Source of the DNA: Tricholomella constricta
Taxonomy: Eukaryota > Basidiomycota > Agaricomycetes > Agaricales > Lyophyllaceae
Assembly: GCA_013368375.1 (NCBI GenBank)
Contig: JAACJP010000018.1
Coordinates: 558,001-622,000, forward strand
Direction of reading: 5' to 3'
DNA length: 64,000 bases
Notes under the pieces: generated by a model
Told to the model about the DNA's origin: nothing
Seen by the model: only the letters and a program-made list of their open reading frames with translations
Databases searched by the model: none
In this document: positions 1 through 11,735 of the stretch, in pieces
Position numbering within the stretch: the stretch's first letter is position 1
How the letters are laid out: every line of letters begins with the position of its first letter
Position numbers and translations under genes: made by a program

Positions 1-1
1 C

Positions 2-175
2 GTTGCAGCGGTAACAATCCCGTTCTCAATTTCACATCCCGAGAACATCTTTGCCTATAACTGTCGAACCCATGTCCTCGCGACTCATGCCTTGAAGGTG
101 CTCGGCGAGATCATTAGCTTCGCGAGGCACCGAGAGCCATCGATAGTGACTCTACAACCTGGGTTTCTAGATTGA
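2..175 (+). CDS. Possible 3' end of a gene running off the left edge
   Basis: An open frame of 57 codons runs from the window edge to a TGA at about 173-175. The reading has ordinary composition (contains FAYNCRTHVL and LGEIISFARHREP) and no frameshift. I do not recognise the family. It could be the last exon of a gene lying to the left, or chance. Confidence 0.25.
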   Translation, partial: VAAVTIPFSISHPENIFAYNCRTHVLATHALKVLGEIISFARHREPSIVTLQPGFLD

Positions 176-683
176 AATCTAAAGCCATGGACTGGTTATG
201 GTATGTCTTGCCCAAGCTCTAGCATCTCGGGATGAGCCTTGCATTGACGCGCATTACTTAGATGACAGAAATATGGTCGGTTATCCTACTAAACAGAATC
301 CTCCGGGACGTGATGAATCCGCAACTACGCGTCGCAGCGATGACAATTTCATTCTCAGTCTCCGTATTTTTTCACAGAGTTCAAGCAACATGCCATCTCT
401 TGATTATCCTTTTCAAGTACAGTCCTTTTAAAAACGAGATCAGGGTTCTTTCAAGGTCCTTGGAAAAAGCGGCCAACTGAGAAAATTATAATAACACGAG
501 GTAGTCAATTCCCCATAGTCATCCAGCATTTTAGAACGCTGTTCGATCCTGACAGGCTCAACTATACCCCCGAGTGGAGGAAACCCGATGAATTTGGGCA
601 TGTAGTAGTCCTGGTTATCGCTCGGTCTTTGAAATCACCTCCCGTTTTAGCCAAAACGATAGTACACGATTGTGCCATGAGGT
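176..683. other. Intergenic, no convincing gene
   Basis: Two overlapping short plus-strand frames (198-480) have neither family resemblance nor plausible splicing. A short stretch near 540-640 reads FDPDRLNYTPEW...FGH, which recalls a cytochrome P450 PERF region, but there is no heme motif after it and I do not claim a gene. Confidence 0.4.
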
Positions 684-3220
684 TTACATGGTCAATACAT
701 CCACGCGCTTCAGCCTCCCATTGTCACATCTCTGCACACATTGGGGTAGCAAATTTAGCCTTCGAATTGCAAAAAGACAAAAATGGGGCACACAGACCTT
801 GAGCAACAACAGCCGAGAATCATCCATCATCACATCCGTCACCTCGAAGATCTCCTCGCTTACCACCTCCATGTATGGGAGCCAGCTTGTAACGTCTTCC
901 CGGAATACACCCCGTACATTCGTCACGGTCGGTTCTGTGATCACACGAGGTGTGCGCCAGCTCACTTTTCCCTTCCCTTTCCCTTTTTTGTCGTTACCTG
1001 AGCTTTCCATTGACACGCCATCGCCGTCACCGCCACCCTGAAGCCGACCCTCCTCCTGTAGGCGCTCCATGATAGAATATGGATTGTAATCCCTGAATCG
1101 GAGGTGTCGCCAGGATGTCGATGGCTCGCCTTCATCGTTCGCCTGTGTACCGCTGCCCCCACCAGTAAGACCTGCAGCAGATGATGCCGTCGAGGTTATT
1201 GCAGGAGAAGGAGGTGTCAAATCATCGTTCGACGTCGAAGATGTCGACGCGACTCCAATCTCGATATTGATCTCCGCCGCCACGGGGCTCGCAACACTCG
1301 CGTCAATGCCAGCCGAAGACGCGCCCGCCTCGTTGCCCGTTGAACTGAGAGGCGTTTTAAGGAGTACGGTATCGACGGCATTTGCAAGAGGTGATAATGG
1401 TGACGGCGGCGCCATATGAAGCCTTGGGTGTGTACGCCCAATTTCTTCTAGCGTGACACTCTCGATAGTGCGCAGGCCGTATATTGAGTGCTGCCAGTCC
1501 GTAGTGAGACACTCCTGGAACCAGCGTGTACTCTGCGGGCCCCACACGGACCAAGGAATTTGCAAGGGTGCATGAATTCCGCTACCAGGTTGGGGAAATG
1601 AGACGGATACTGCATGAAGAGTGTGAGGGGGAATGAGAGGGGCGGTTGTGGTATTCTGGGAGGGGGAGGCGACGGATACAGGAGGGGCGATAGTGACAAA
1701 GACGCCTGGAACGATGTAGGGAGTCGACGGGAAGAGGGCTGGGGAAGAGGTTGCAGCGCTAGCGAGTGATACATTTTGAAAGGCAGTATCCGAATTGTCC
1801 GTATTCGAAGGAGAGTTATATTTCCGCGTTCTCATTCTGCCAGAGTTGTAGCGGGCCCGCGTCTTTTCATACCATTCGGCTGGCGGGTGCAGAAGCGTGT
1901 GGATGTTGACAAAAAACACAAAACAATGGACGCGATGATCTTGATCTTCCGAAGCAGGGTTAAAAATATAGAGACAGCACGCGTGTATCCGTTCGTCGGG
2001 TTTGGGATAGTAGATCTGCTTCCCGGGCATGTCTGCACCGGGTTGTGGTCGAGGAATGGATCCAGGAGCGGGATTGCTGCTCATGGTTATATACCAATAC
2101 ATGAAACCATCAGAGAGAGGCGGGAACCCATAGCTGGCTTGGCAAAAGGGCGGGAGACCTTCGATTATGGGGTTTCGGAATGTGTAGACCTCGAAATTTC
2201 CTGTCGGGCGGACTACAAGAAAAGCCTCTTTCGACAAAAAAGTGAAATCGTCAATTCCTGAAGCACGAGTCATCGTACACTAGACACCGGATAAGATGCT
2301 TCTCATTGCCATAGAACCAAGTGACGCACCGAAACCTGCGGATTGTTCATCCAGTCCCAAATTTCCAAATGTGCACCGACACTGTCGTGCACCTCTTTAA
2401 CCAAAAGAGCAACAAGATCCCCTGATACCTGAACCCTGACGGCTGCCACATGGTCGGAGGCTTGGTTCGTATGTGACGTCTTCCATAGGCATGATAATAC
2501 AGACAATTGTGCCTTCGGATGAGGCTCGTTTGTTGACAGTGAACGCAAATGGAGATCGTAAACATATTTCGAGCTGCATAGCATACATTTACGGTTAGCG
2601 GAACTAGAAATCTGAGCACAGAAAGACTGCAGACCTAGGTGTTGCAAGGGCAATAAGCACGAGTAGATCCTGCGATGGATCCATCGTGAAGTCAATGATG
2701 GTGACGTCGGACATCGAATGCGTCCATATCTTGAGCCCACTCTCGCGATAGACTGGATCTCCAGACGGAAGTTCTAGGAACGATATCGAGGCGGTCACTC
2801 TGCGGTCGTCTTCCCTTCCATTCCCATACAAACCACCGACGAACTCGTACACTGAACCAGTCGGGGGTAATTTTAAATTATAGCGGCCGTTCCAAGTAAG
2901 GGTCTTCCATGCGTGTTCTCTATCGCGAAGTCTTTTGAGGCGAGTAACGTAAGGCGGTGCTGAAGAAGGGGGAAGTAGAGAGACCATGCGATGTTTCGCG
3001 AGTTCGATGGTGTACTGCAGCCGGGACGAATCAAGGATAACCTTTCGTAGCTGCTTCGCGACCTACCCCCGCCAATGATTTTTTGAAATTACTTCAGAAA
3101 GACAAGAAAGGAAGTTTTACGCACTACTGTACACCGTATCAGGTCTGTATTGTTGAGAAAGCTCAAGATATGGCAGATGAGCTCGACTGGAAGATTTAAG
3201 AACTGCAGAGTCCAGTACAT
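684..3220 (-). CDS. F-box protein, basidiomycete type
   Basis: Four exons on the minus strand, 3220-3125, 3062-2635, 2573-2336 and 2279-684, join with consistent phase into about 785 residues. The first exon carries the F-box (LPVELICHILSFL, then NNTDLIRCTV). It is followed by the stretch RKVILDSSRLQYTIELAKHRM and an arginine/tryptophan segment (RDREHAWKTLTW) that are characteristic of the large F-box family of Agaricomycetes. The rest would be a degenerate beta-propeller-like body, ending in a low-complexity Ser/Thr/Pro/Gly linker and a conserved-looking tail (VTSWLPYMEV, then MDDSRLLLLK). F-box proteins recruit substrates to SCF ubiquitin ligases; the target is unknown. The ATG at 3220 is the first in frame before the F-box. 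A further short 3' exon is possible, because the tail passes a potential donor at the last lysine. Confidence 0.85.
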
Positions 3221-3477
3221 GGCGGCAATTTCGGTGTCGAGCACTTGTGAGGAGAGATCTGTTAACGTATGGGTAAAGCAGGATTTTCTAGATAGAATCT
3301 ACAAATTCAAAGTAGGCATCAGTCAAGAGAGGGTCGTACCCGAGTTGGAGAACAAGAAGCAGGCCGAACAGAGAGGAAAGGCAGAAATAGCCGAGCACGT
3401 GGCGGCGATTGGCCCTTGTAGTTGCCCGCCACGGCGTCAAGCTTCCTTGGTCCCGGCTTGAACCTAACATACTCACA

Positions 3478-5271
3478 ATGTCAGGCAATGGCTCTCCTAG
3501 TTCAAGTTCCTCACCGATAAAATCATTGGCCTCCGATGCTAGAGCATCCATTGACAGCGAACGTAGCCTCAACAGACTGTCGGTCGACTCCCTAACGGCC
3601 AACGGACACACTCCAACTCACAATGGAGACTCCGGGGATGCAGATTCTGATCCTATTGCCCAGCTACAGCGGGAGCTAGAACGGACGCGGGAGGAGAAGG
3701 ACACGCTTGCAACTCAATATCGCAACCTACTTGCAAAGTTGACTACGATGCGTACTACTCTCGGAAACAAGCTTAAGCAGGACGCCGTGCGCACGCCATT
3801 GCTCTGTACTCATCGCCATCTCTGACGCTTCTTCTCTGCATAGGAAGAACTTGACCGGCGGGAACAGCTGGTACAGCAGCTGACAGCACAGAATGACGAT
3901 CTTGTATCTACTGTCGAGACACTCAAGGAGGAGCTTATAGCATCGCACGAGGAGGCGGATCGTGCTGCAAACGAGCTGGACACGATGCGCAGCCGGGTGT
4001 TGGAAGAGAATGCACAGGAGAGTCTTTTGCGGGAACGGGAGCTCCGGGAAATGCAGACTGAGCTGGAGCGGTGTCGCATGGAGCGGGAAGAGTGGGAGCG
4101 GACAGCGTTGCAAGAGAGGGCACTCGTGGACGATCTCAGGTCTTCTACGGAGACGTACAAACGCGAACTAGAGTTAGAACGGGAGGCGAGGGAAAGTGAG
4201 CTGCTGGAATTAGAGTCAGAAAGGGAAAAGTCGGATAATTTGCAGTCCGTGCTGCAGGACTTCCAGGCTGGTATGCTTCTCAGCTACTCCTCGCATTATT
4301 TATTCTGACTGTGGAATAGCAAAGGACCACGAGTTAAAACAGGCCGTCAAGGAGAACGAATCGCAGCTCACTGTGGTCACGCAATCTCTCGCGGAATTCA
4401 AGCACCGAGCATTGACTGCAGAGGTATATTAACATAATTGTAATATGTCTGTTGCTCACCACAGTGATAGCTCCAACTGGAAGAGTCCCGCGCCAACATC
4501 TCCCGGACGCAGGAATTGGAACAAGAGGTCAAAGAGAAGAATCTTCTCATTGGGAAGCTACGGCACGAAAGTAATTCTTTCCGCTTTCATTCACATTCCC
4601 AAGCTCATTTCTTGTTTCAGCTGTAATTATCAACGAGCATCTAATGGAAGCCCTCCGACGCCTCCGACGCAACTCGTCTGACACCAACGTCGACCGGCGC
4701 CTCGTCACCAATGTTCTCCTCTCCTTTCTCAACACTCCGCGTGCCGACGCCAAGCGCTTCGAGATGCTCTCCCTCCTCGCCACCATCCTGTCCTGGACGG
4801 ACCCCGAGCGTGAAAAAGCCGGCCTCCAGCGCGCACAGCCCACCACAATGCCCGCGCCCTCCTTCTGGTCCCGCTCCTCTGCGAATAACTCCTCCGCCAA
4901 GAGCATGGATCTCGACAAGACCGACGAAACAGAGGTACGCACCGTCCCTTCCGTCCCAGGATCTTTACTCACCATGGCTGCCATACCAGTCCTTCTCCCG
5001 CCTCTGGGTCGAGTTCCTCCTTACCGAAGCCGCGTCCGGCGAGTCCCCCGCCGCTTTCACGAGCTCGCCACCCCCGCGCAACACCTCTCTCCCTGGTACT
5101 CCAACGGGCGCATCGTACCCCACGAACCTCCCCAAAAACAACGGAGGCGCAGGTACGGGCACGCGCCGTCTCGCGTCATACACGTCCCCGAGCGCGATGG
5201 CCAGCTCGCCGAACCTCGTGCTCGCGGCGCCGCCGTCGAGAAAGGGGAAGGAGCGCGATTTGGGACCGTAG
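3478..5271 (+). CDS. RUD3: Rud3-like golgin with GRAB domain
   Basis: Six exons, 3478-3786, 3844-4270, 4320-4423, 4471-4570, 4621-4934 and 4990-5271, close in phase to about 511 residues. The N-terminus is Ser-rich and disordered. About residues 60-270 form a long coiled coil rich in Glu, Arg and Leu (ELERTREEKD, EELDRREQLVQQL, ELELEREARE). A GRIP-related Arf-binding (GRAB) domain follows: NVDRRLVTNVLLSFLNTPR and KRFEMLSLLATILSW. The tail is Ser/Pro-rich. Rud3/GMAP-210 golgins sit on the cis-Golgi through Arf1 and tether ER-derived vesicles. The start is the first ATG of a frame without upstream ATGs. The orientation is head-to-head with the F-box gene, with 257 bp between the starts, so the two may share a promoter region. 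Confidence 0.88.
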
Positions 5272-6049
5272 CGTAGTGTCCGATGCTGCTGCTGCTGGAC
5301 TTGCTTTGTTTCTTGCCTGTGGGAAAGCTTCTCGTGGTGCTGAAGTGCTCTTGCCAATGCTGTCATCCGGACCAGGTTTGGACCTTGGACTAGGGTATTT
5401 ATGATGTTTGTGTTTTCGGTGATTGTCCTTATTCTTTTTTTTTGCGAGCTTCCTTGATTAGTACGTGTTTAGAGCTGTGCAGGACAACGTGCCAGATATT
5501 TGAATCTGTATGTTGGCTTCGATGTCGCCCTCTTTGGGTATGGAAAGTTGGTAGTTCTAGATGAATGTGTTCGTTTACATCGTTGGGACCTTGTGAGGAT
5601 GAAGGCTTCTCGTGATGGATCCGGAGCACCAGATTTCGGGTGTGATCTTTTGCGCCGTGTGATGTTTTTATCGAGATTCAGCGAAGTTACCATTATGCTT
5701 GCGAACACATAACACCAAAGAGCGGATCTCAAATCACCTCGAGTTGATATCGAGAAGGTTTTACACCTTCTCGTACGTTAAGCCGATGTACATGGAACAT
5801 CGGTCCGAACGGACGATTAAAGGGCCTCAACAGTTGTACGGCAGCGATGGGATATATTCCAGATCGCAGCCCCAGATAACCTAGATTCTCCAGCCCCTTC
5901 AATACCCCAGGTCGAGCGCGGGACGCTAGACAATGTTTTCGACAGTCTGGCCTGACCATCCGGAAGCGCACCGAAAGATTGGGTTTGCACATCGAACATG
6001 TCAAGTTTGGCACTCGTTTCTCAAGTCGACGTCCCGTGGTAGAGACGTG
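5272..6049. other. Convergent intergenic region (3' UTRs)
   Basis: The region lies between the ends of the Rud3-like gene and Dus1. Both genes terminate into it. It is AT-richer than the flanks, and all frames over 60 codons look like chance reading. No RNA gene or repeat was seen. Confidence 0.5.
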
Positions 6050-7342
6050 CTATCCAAGTAACAATGCCAAGTCCATAGCGCCATCGAGTGGCTCCCCTTT
6101 CTTGGCCGCATTGGAATCAGATCCAGTTTCATCGTCAGTGGTGTCAATATCCCGGCCTCGCGGACGTCTGCCACGCCACCGCTCGACGCGCGTTCTCAGA
6201 AGCATTTCCATTTCCTCTGTCGATTTGGTGCTGCCCAATGCGGTTCGGAATTTCTGGAACCACGGGCGACGACCGCTGATGATTAGAACGTTCGGAATGA
6301 GGGCCGGTGTATTTGGCTGCATGTGAACGTTGGACTGACCATTGGAATTCGAGGAAGTGTCTGACGTGCGTCTGCATGACCGCCAATGGGGCGGTACCAG
6401 GGAATTGTTGACATATGCCCAAATACTCTAGTGCAATATCCACCGGGTCTGGTAGACTGTTCGCAAAGAGGCTGTCAAAGGAAATGAACCCTCAGCCCGA
6501 AATGGACAGGAAGGAAAGCCCAGACAGACGGACCATGGGTTTCCCAAGAGTGTCTCTCCCACCATAATGCCGTCCGCTCCAGTGTATGCAAGGTTTCCTG
6601 GAATATCATCCCAGACTCGTACATTTCCGTTGCTGATCACAGGGATACGCAGATTCTCTTTGAGACGTTTGACCTCGGTAAGATCAGCCGCTCCCTGGCG
6701 CCGCCGACGAGCAGAGACGGTTCGTGCGTGAAGCGTCACCCACGAGGCACCACATGCTTCTAACCGTTGTGCGAAGTCGATGGTTTTCTCTACAGGCTGG
6801 CAGAGCCTTATCTTTACAGAAGCAGGGACAGTAAAGGATTGGACCATCCCGGATACTGTTCCGTGGTGTAAGAGTGGACGGACCAATGGACTGGATGTAC
6901 ATACATACCAATGTCCTCCACGAGCGGCCAATCCTTTTGGCCAAGTAGGTACGCGCCGTAATGACTATCCCGTGCAGCTTCCAAAGGGCATCCGAGGTTC
7001 AGGTCTGTGGCACTTCGGAATACGATCAACTCTTCCCTTGAGCGAGCAACGAAAGAACAGACCGATACCATCACAGTACGCTTGCAGTTTTCGACCAGCC
7101 TGGACGATGGTGTCTACATCATCCCCACATAATTGTACTACGGTCGGGTGCCCCAGTTCGGCGTCTTGAGTAAGATCACGTAGATGGTGTTCAAAATATT
7201 GTTGGTCATTCAAAATTCTGTCGGGCATGAGCATTTGAGTATACGCCAACGTCGCTCCATGCTTCCGGACGAGGGTCCTAAAAGGTAGATCCGACTGATT
7301 GACCATTGGCGCTGCTATGTACGCAAGGCTTTCCGGCAGCAT
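6050..7342 (-). CDS. DUS1: tRNA-dihydrouridine(16/17) synthase
   Basis: Five exons, 7342-7063, 7004-6909, 6855-6534, 6471-6340 and 6275-6050, close in phase to about 351 residues. The order is typical of a Dus flavoenzyme. The N-terminal segment is YIAAPMVNQSDLPFR, then YTQMLMPDRI and VVQLCGDD. The next exon has DLNLGCPLEAAR with the catalytic-loop cysteine and HYGAYLL. Then come VKIRLC, the tRNA/FMN site residues LHARTV, VISNGNV, and GADGIMVGETLLGNP. The C-terminal helical part ends in an acidic tail. Dus1 reduces uridine to dihydrouridine at positions 16/17 of the tRNA D-loop using FMN and NADPH. The usual GNPALF reads GNPCLF here. The true start may lie slightly upstream in a separate exon, because homologues usually have a few more residues before the first motif. 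Confidence 0.88.
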
Positions 7343-8305
7343 CTTCGAAAGGCTCGTGGAAAGAGGGACAAATTCGAAGCGACCGTGGTGGTGGGTTTGT
7401 GAGAGTTTTGCTTGGCACAGATGTCGTCCATGCTGCCTTGACCCCTTTCCACGCGTTTGCTGACGGCTTCTGGCCGCTTGCTCGACTCATTCCATCTCTA
7501 ACACTAGGAAGTTTAGCGAAGACTAAGCTTTGGACCTGACTTGTTCTTCTCTTGCTCTTCAACATGACTTTCGAGCTCAGCGACTTGACAATTTCTTTTG
7601 AGCATCGTATTTTTGTTCAAGTTCCTTTTTCCTGCTCTTGCGTTGCTTTGGCATACTTATGTCCAGAGCACCAAGGATCCACGCACCCTTGGTAAGTTGT
7701 CCTATCTATTTTCTTTTCCTCTCGAATTTTCCTCTTGGCCTGCTTGTTCGCGTCCCTGTGCGGGGGAGGGTGGCTGAGCGCCTTTGGCGGGGGAGCGAAA
7801 AGTGCTGGTTGGCGACATGGCCGCGCGGCGGTGCCCCGGAGCCGAGCTGTCGACCCAACAAGGGCCGAGACCGGTGCAGGGCGGCACGCCAGTGACGGGT
7901 CAAGCGGGACTGGTCGTCTCGCCGGTCGCAGTTGGGTTGCAGCTTCACTTCTTCTATAATTTGTTTCTCGCCGTCAAACCTTCACGAGACTGTTTTAATA
8001 TATTCTAAAGTACACTGTGTGAATTTTTAGACTGGTAGGAGCTGTGTGAGGTGATATTTTATTCAAAATGACGAATGACCGGGGTTGACGAATGCCATAC
8101 AGGGTACCATAGTGCTACTAATATAGTACACGGACACGAAGCTTGTGCATGCCAGCGCATCTCTCAGGGATGGAATATGGCCGCATTGCGCCCAATGATT
8201 ACATGTGGTTACAGCTACTTAAGATCAAAGAAGATGTCTGATGAAGGCCCTGGCTACTGGTTTTTGCCCTCGTTCGCATCTACTTAGCTCGCTCAATCCT
8301 GCCTC
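7343..8305. other. Intergenic region with a GC-rich block
   Basis: This is 5' flanking sequence of Dus1 (left) and of the secreted peptidase (right). A GC-rich block at about 7780-7950 produces several overlapping frames on both strands, none family-like. A lysine/arginine-rich minus-strand frame begins at an ATG near 7652 (MPKQRKSRKK) but stops quickly. It might be an upstream exon or uORF of Dus1. Confidence 0.4.
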
Positions 8306-11300
8306 ATGGTGTCCACCCCCAAGTTTCTGGCCGCCTTTGTTGGCCTGAGTCTGGTCGGAGCAGCGGTGTTGGAGGAGAGAGCTCCCGATCCATGTGCTGC
8401 TATCGCGGGCAAGAAATGGGTCGCCCCAAGGGATGTACGGGCCTGCTACTCGTCGATCAAAGTCGACGAGATGATCAAGTCGAATGTAAGGCGACCTGCT
8501 TTATTTCGACCATGTAGCTGTTGACCTTGGTTGGCATCCAGATCACTGAAGTCATTAATAAGACTCTCGCGTTCCACGCGTCGACCAATTACCAGATCAA
8601 AGCACCCCAGCCTTTTGCCGACGATGTCCATGAAGATGTGCTGGCGACCCTCGCAAAGATCAAACAGAAAAGATACAGGTCCGACTATGACCTTCATATT
8701 GATTTATCCCGCGCGTTGAAACGGTTAAACGACGGCCACTGTGTTTGGATTAATCGTTGCTACGTAAGTATCGATTTCCTCGATTTCATCTGAATTTACC
8801 AACTGTCTGCAGGATTGTACGTGTGATAAGTCCATCCGTTCGCTGAAGTAGCTGAGGTTGTCCCAAGCGGCCTTCACCAACTTCCTTCCGACGCCGATGT
8901 CTCTCTTGACGGCACCGGATGGTACCCAGAGCGTCCACATTTCCCCTGAGGCATTCACTGTTGCGAAGGCGGAATTCCCCGACCAAATTCAGTTCTGGCA
9001 AGATTCTCTTCTTGGACCGCTGAAGGGAAAGCTTGAATCCGTTCGTCATCCAGTAATGTCTGTGCTTCGAAACCAAATTTCTCATTCATACACCTAGCTT
9101 TCTGGAGCCAAAGTTTTACTGATCAATGGTCGCCCGCCGTTCAACGCAGTCAACGACAATGCTCAGATAACTGGTAGCTATCAGTCCTTTGCTACGCGCC
9201 AAAACTCGTAAAGTTACTTCATTCCATAGCTCTTTCTGACCTCACGCATTCCGAATAGGTTCTTCTCGAGCTATCAGGCCGCTGCTGCCGGCTGGACATA
9301 TCTCATGGGTAACTTTGCCCAACAGTCGCTTCCTCTGAGCGACATCGCTATCCTTACTATTCAGCGAATCAATCACACGCTTCCTGAAATTGTCATCGTA
9401 AGTTAACAACCATGATACCGTCACTTTCTGTTGATCCTGCTTCCTAGTTGCCATATCGTTCCAGAATTGGGTCCAGCGTCAAGCCGTTCACCGATGTAAA
9501 ATCTTACCTCGCCAATAACTGTGTTGCTGTCGCCGGCACCAACGGAGAGGATATCTACAGCTCCTCGTTTGCCTCGATCATTCCCGCTGAGCGTCCTGTG
9601 GAAAAATTCCAGCAACAAGCGCCCGTCTCCGCTCAAATCGCACGCAAGCACCTCATTGACGTGACTTTGGATACTTCTCCGTTGTCCGATGTCGTCCTTC
9701 CACCAGTCCTGGTCCCTGGCTTGCCGGCCGCACCTGGAAGTCGCAATGCTGCCCAGTTCTACCTTTTAAATGACGGAAAAACCGGAGTCTTAGCCCTCGG
9801 TAGTTTCTCGGATTCCGACTATTTCCCCTTCCTGGACAGCTTGTTAAAGGGATTGGTTTCTTTGAAATCTCAGGGAGCTACGCAACTGGTAATCGATGTG
9901 GTACGTCTACATCTCATGAAGATGCCGATTTTCGGACATTGACATGCGATTGCATCCTCGTTGTAGACCAATAATGGTGGCGGCTTCATTTGCGCGGCCC
10001 ATGTAAGTTCATGTGCTATTACTGACGAACCCCTGAACGTATGCTGACCTTCCACGCAGTGGCTTCACCGGATCGTAAGCGACGTCATCCGTCCCGTTAT
10101 CCCCCGCCCTGAATTGCCTATCTTATAGATCATTGGCCCGAAATCAACCACTGTTCCTCAAGCGGGATTAGACACCGAGGCTCGGAACGGCCGGCCCCCT
10201 TGCTCAGTTGATCGTCAAGCAGATTGTCAACAACAACGCCGACCCTGACAATCAGCTGCTGTACAACCCTCTCCAGTGGAATGATGCAAACAACCAGCAG
10301 TTCGCTGCCAATGAGGATTGGCTGCAGCCGCCCGTCGAGAAAATCATCAATGGGCGACGCGACGCTTTCAGTCAGAGGTATGTTGAGATCTATTGAAATT
10401 GAACATAAGTTCTTACCAGTAGACGGTGTACATAGATTGGGCCAAGAGTGCCAGCCGGCTGGTTTCCCCTCAAACGTTCCGGAAGTTGCCCTTTTCGACC
10501 CCAAGAAGGTGGTCATCGTGTCGAACGGCAGGTACGTCGACCGGCGTCAGACCTCGAGCGCTTAATATCGCTCGCTAACTTGCGGGTCACCTGTCTGTAC
10601 CAGATGCGCGAGCTCTTGTTCCCTGTTCAGCGTAAGTTATACGATCAGACAAATTGCGACAGTCGACTTACGGACCATCGGGCCTTTTAGATCACGATGT
10701 CTAAGCACGAGGGCGTCAAGACCGTCGTAGTTGGTGGAAAGAAGGACACTCAGCAACAATATTGCGGTATCGTTGGCGGACAGTCGACTGACTTCTCAAC
10801 TATTGATACTGAAATCAAGGTATGCACCCCGAATCTAAGTGTATTATTCTAGCTCGGATCCGATTGACCCATGACTAGACCACTCACCTCAAAAACAATA
10901 CCTTGGCCCCACCTGATCTGTGCGTCTTCCTCCCGTTTGCCGTCCTCTTCAGACTTCAGCTGCCTATATTGGCCATTCTTGTTCTTTCTTCCCACCTTGC
11001 AGTCACTCCGGCTAAGTCCGGACCTCCTTTTGACTTCGCTTCATCTTGTGTCATCGAATGAAGCGCTGACATTAAGTAACTGGTTTCGTCCTTCTTTATG
11101 CAGGCTGGTCAATGGCGTGCAGGGTATCACTTGGAGACTCGGCTTTGGTATAACTGACCCTGAGCAACCAGAAGGTGAGGAACCCGATCCCAGCTCCGCC
11201 GCCAGCTCTCCTGGTGCCTAGAGAGCCCATGCTTGTGGTGCTGCTGCCCTTAAGCACAACGCACTAATACTTTCCTATAGAATGGCAAGACCACCCCGCC

Positions 11301-11465
11301 GACCTGAATCTGCCTGTTTCTGGGAATCTGTAAGCGCTTCTTACTTACCACCTCTCCCACGACGAGCGCTAACTTTGACGGTTCCACTTTTTCCGCGACT
11401 GTGTGCGCAGTGTCAATAACCCCGTTGCGATCTGGGAGGAAGTGACGCGCTGGTTGCTGGCGTAA
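8306..11465 (+). CDS. Secreted S41-like peptidase, CPAF type, with one apparent frameshift
   Basis: I place 17 exons: 8306-8485, 8542-8763, 8813-8816, 8868-9040, 9098-9207, 9259-9397, 9448-9900, 9967-10002, 10060-10074, 10129-10377, 10436-10531, 10604-10631, 10691-10819, 10879-10919, 11104-11174, 11281-11329 and 11411-11465. Together they give about 682 residues. The N-terminus is a signal peptide (FLAAFVGLSLVGAAV), so the protein is probably exported. The body matches a basidiomycete S41/CPAF-like family: ALKRLNDGHCVWIN early, a PDZ-like middle, TNNGGGFI, and SNGRCASSCSLFS near the C-terminus, where the nucleophilic serine would sit. The end is DHPADLNLP...VAIWEEVT. The exon at 10129-10377 is 249 nt, but phase on both sides needs a length of 2 mod 3. 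The surplus base lies in a run of five C at 10195-10199. Everything else is intact, so the allele is either recently broken or carries a base-calling error. Confidence 0.82.
8813..8816 (+). other. 4-nt microexon (GATT) of the peptidase gene
   Basis: The four bases lie between a clean acceptor (ctgcag, ending 8812) and a clean donor (gtacgt, from 8817). The following exon is 173 nt; 4 + 173 = 177, a multiple of three, and the junction reads CY-D-S-AFTNFLP without a stop. Omitting the microexon breaks the frame. Confidence 0.7.
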
Positions 11466-11582
11466 AATCTCCGTGTCCCGAAATATCCTTATTCTTCTTC
11501 TATCTCGTCGTTCTCTCGAGCAGATGCACACGGACATTTAAAGCTCTAGGAGCTATGTACGGATCATTATTGCTCGAGCTGT

Positions 11583-11735
11583 ATGGCGAATCTGGATCTG
11601 GGATCTGTGGACATCTCAGAAATTGATGTTCTTTTTCCAAGTATACCCAACTACATCGAGGAATGTATGGACACCGATTCTTCTGCTCTTAATGTTACTC
11701 CCGTGCTTGACGGCCACTTCCCACCGGTTCAATGA
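11583..11735 (+). CDS. Small ORF of 50 codons, unknown
   Basis: The ATG at 11583 opens a 50-residue acidic reading ending at TGA 11733-11735. It contains SEIDVLFPSIPNYIEECMD and LDGHFPPVQ. It lies 118 bp after the peptidase stop. It has no signal peptide, no CaaX and no recognised domain. It may be chance, an exon of an unrecognised gene, or a remnant. Confidence 0.2.
   Translation: MANLDLGSVDISEIDVLFPSIPNYIEECMDTDSSALNVTPVLDGHFPPVQ

Noticed and set aside
540..640. P450-like text (FDPDRLNYTPEW...FGH)
   Set aside because: No heme-cysteine motif, no ExxR helix and no flanking P450 exons; a short chance resemblance is as likely.
670..1041. 123-codon plus-strand ORF
   Set aside because: Lies antisense inside the last exon of the F-box gene, which has family motifs and closed phase; a shadow frame.
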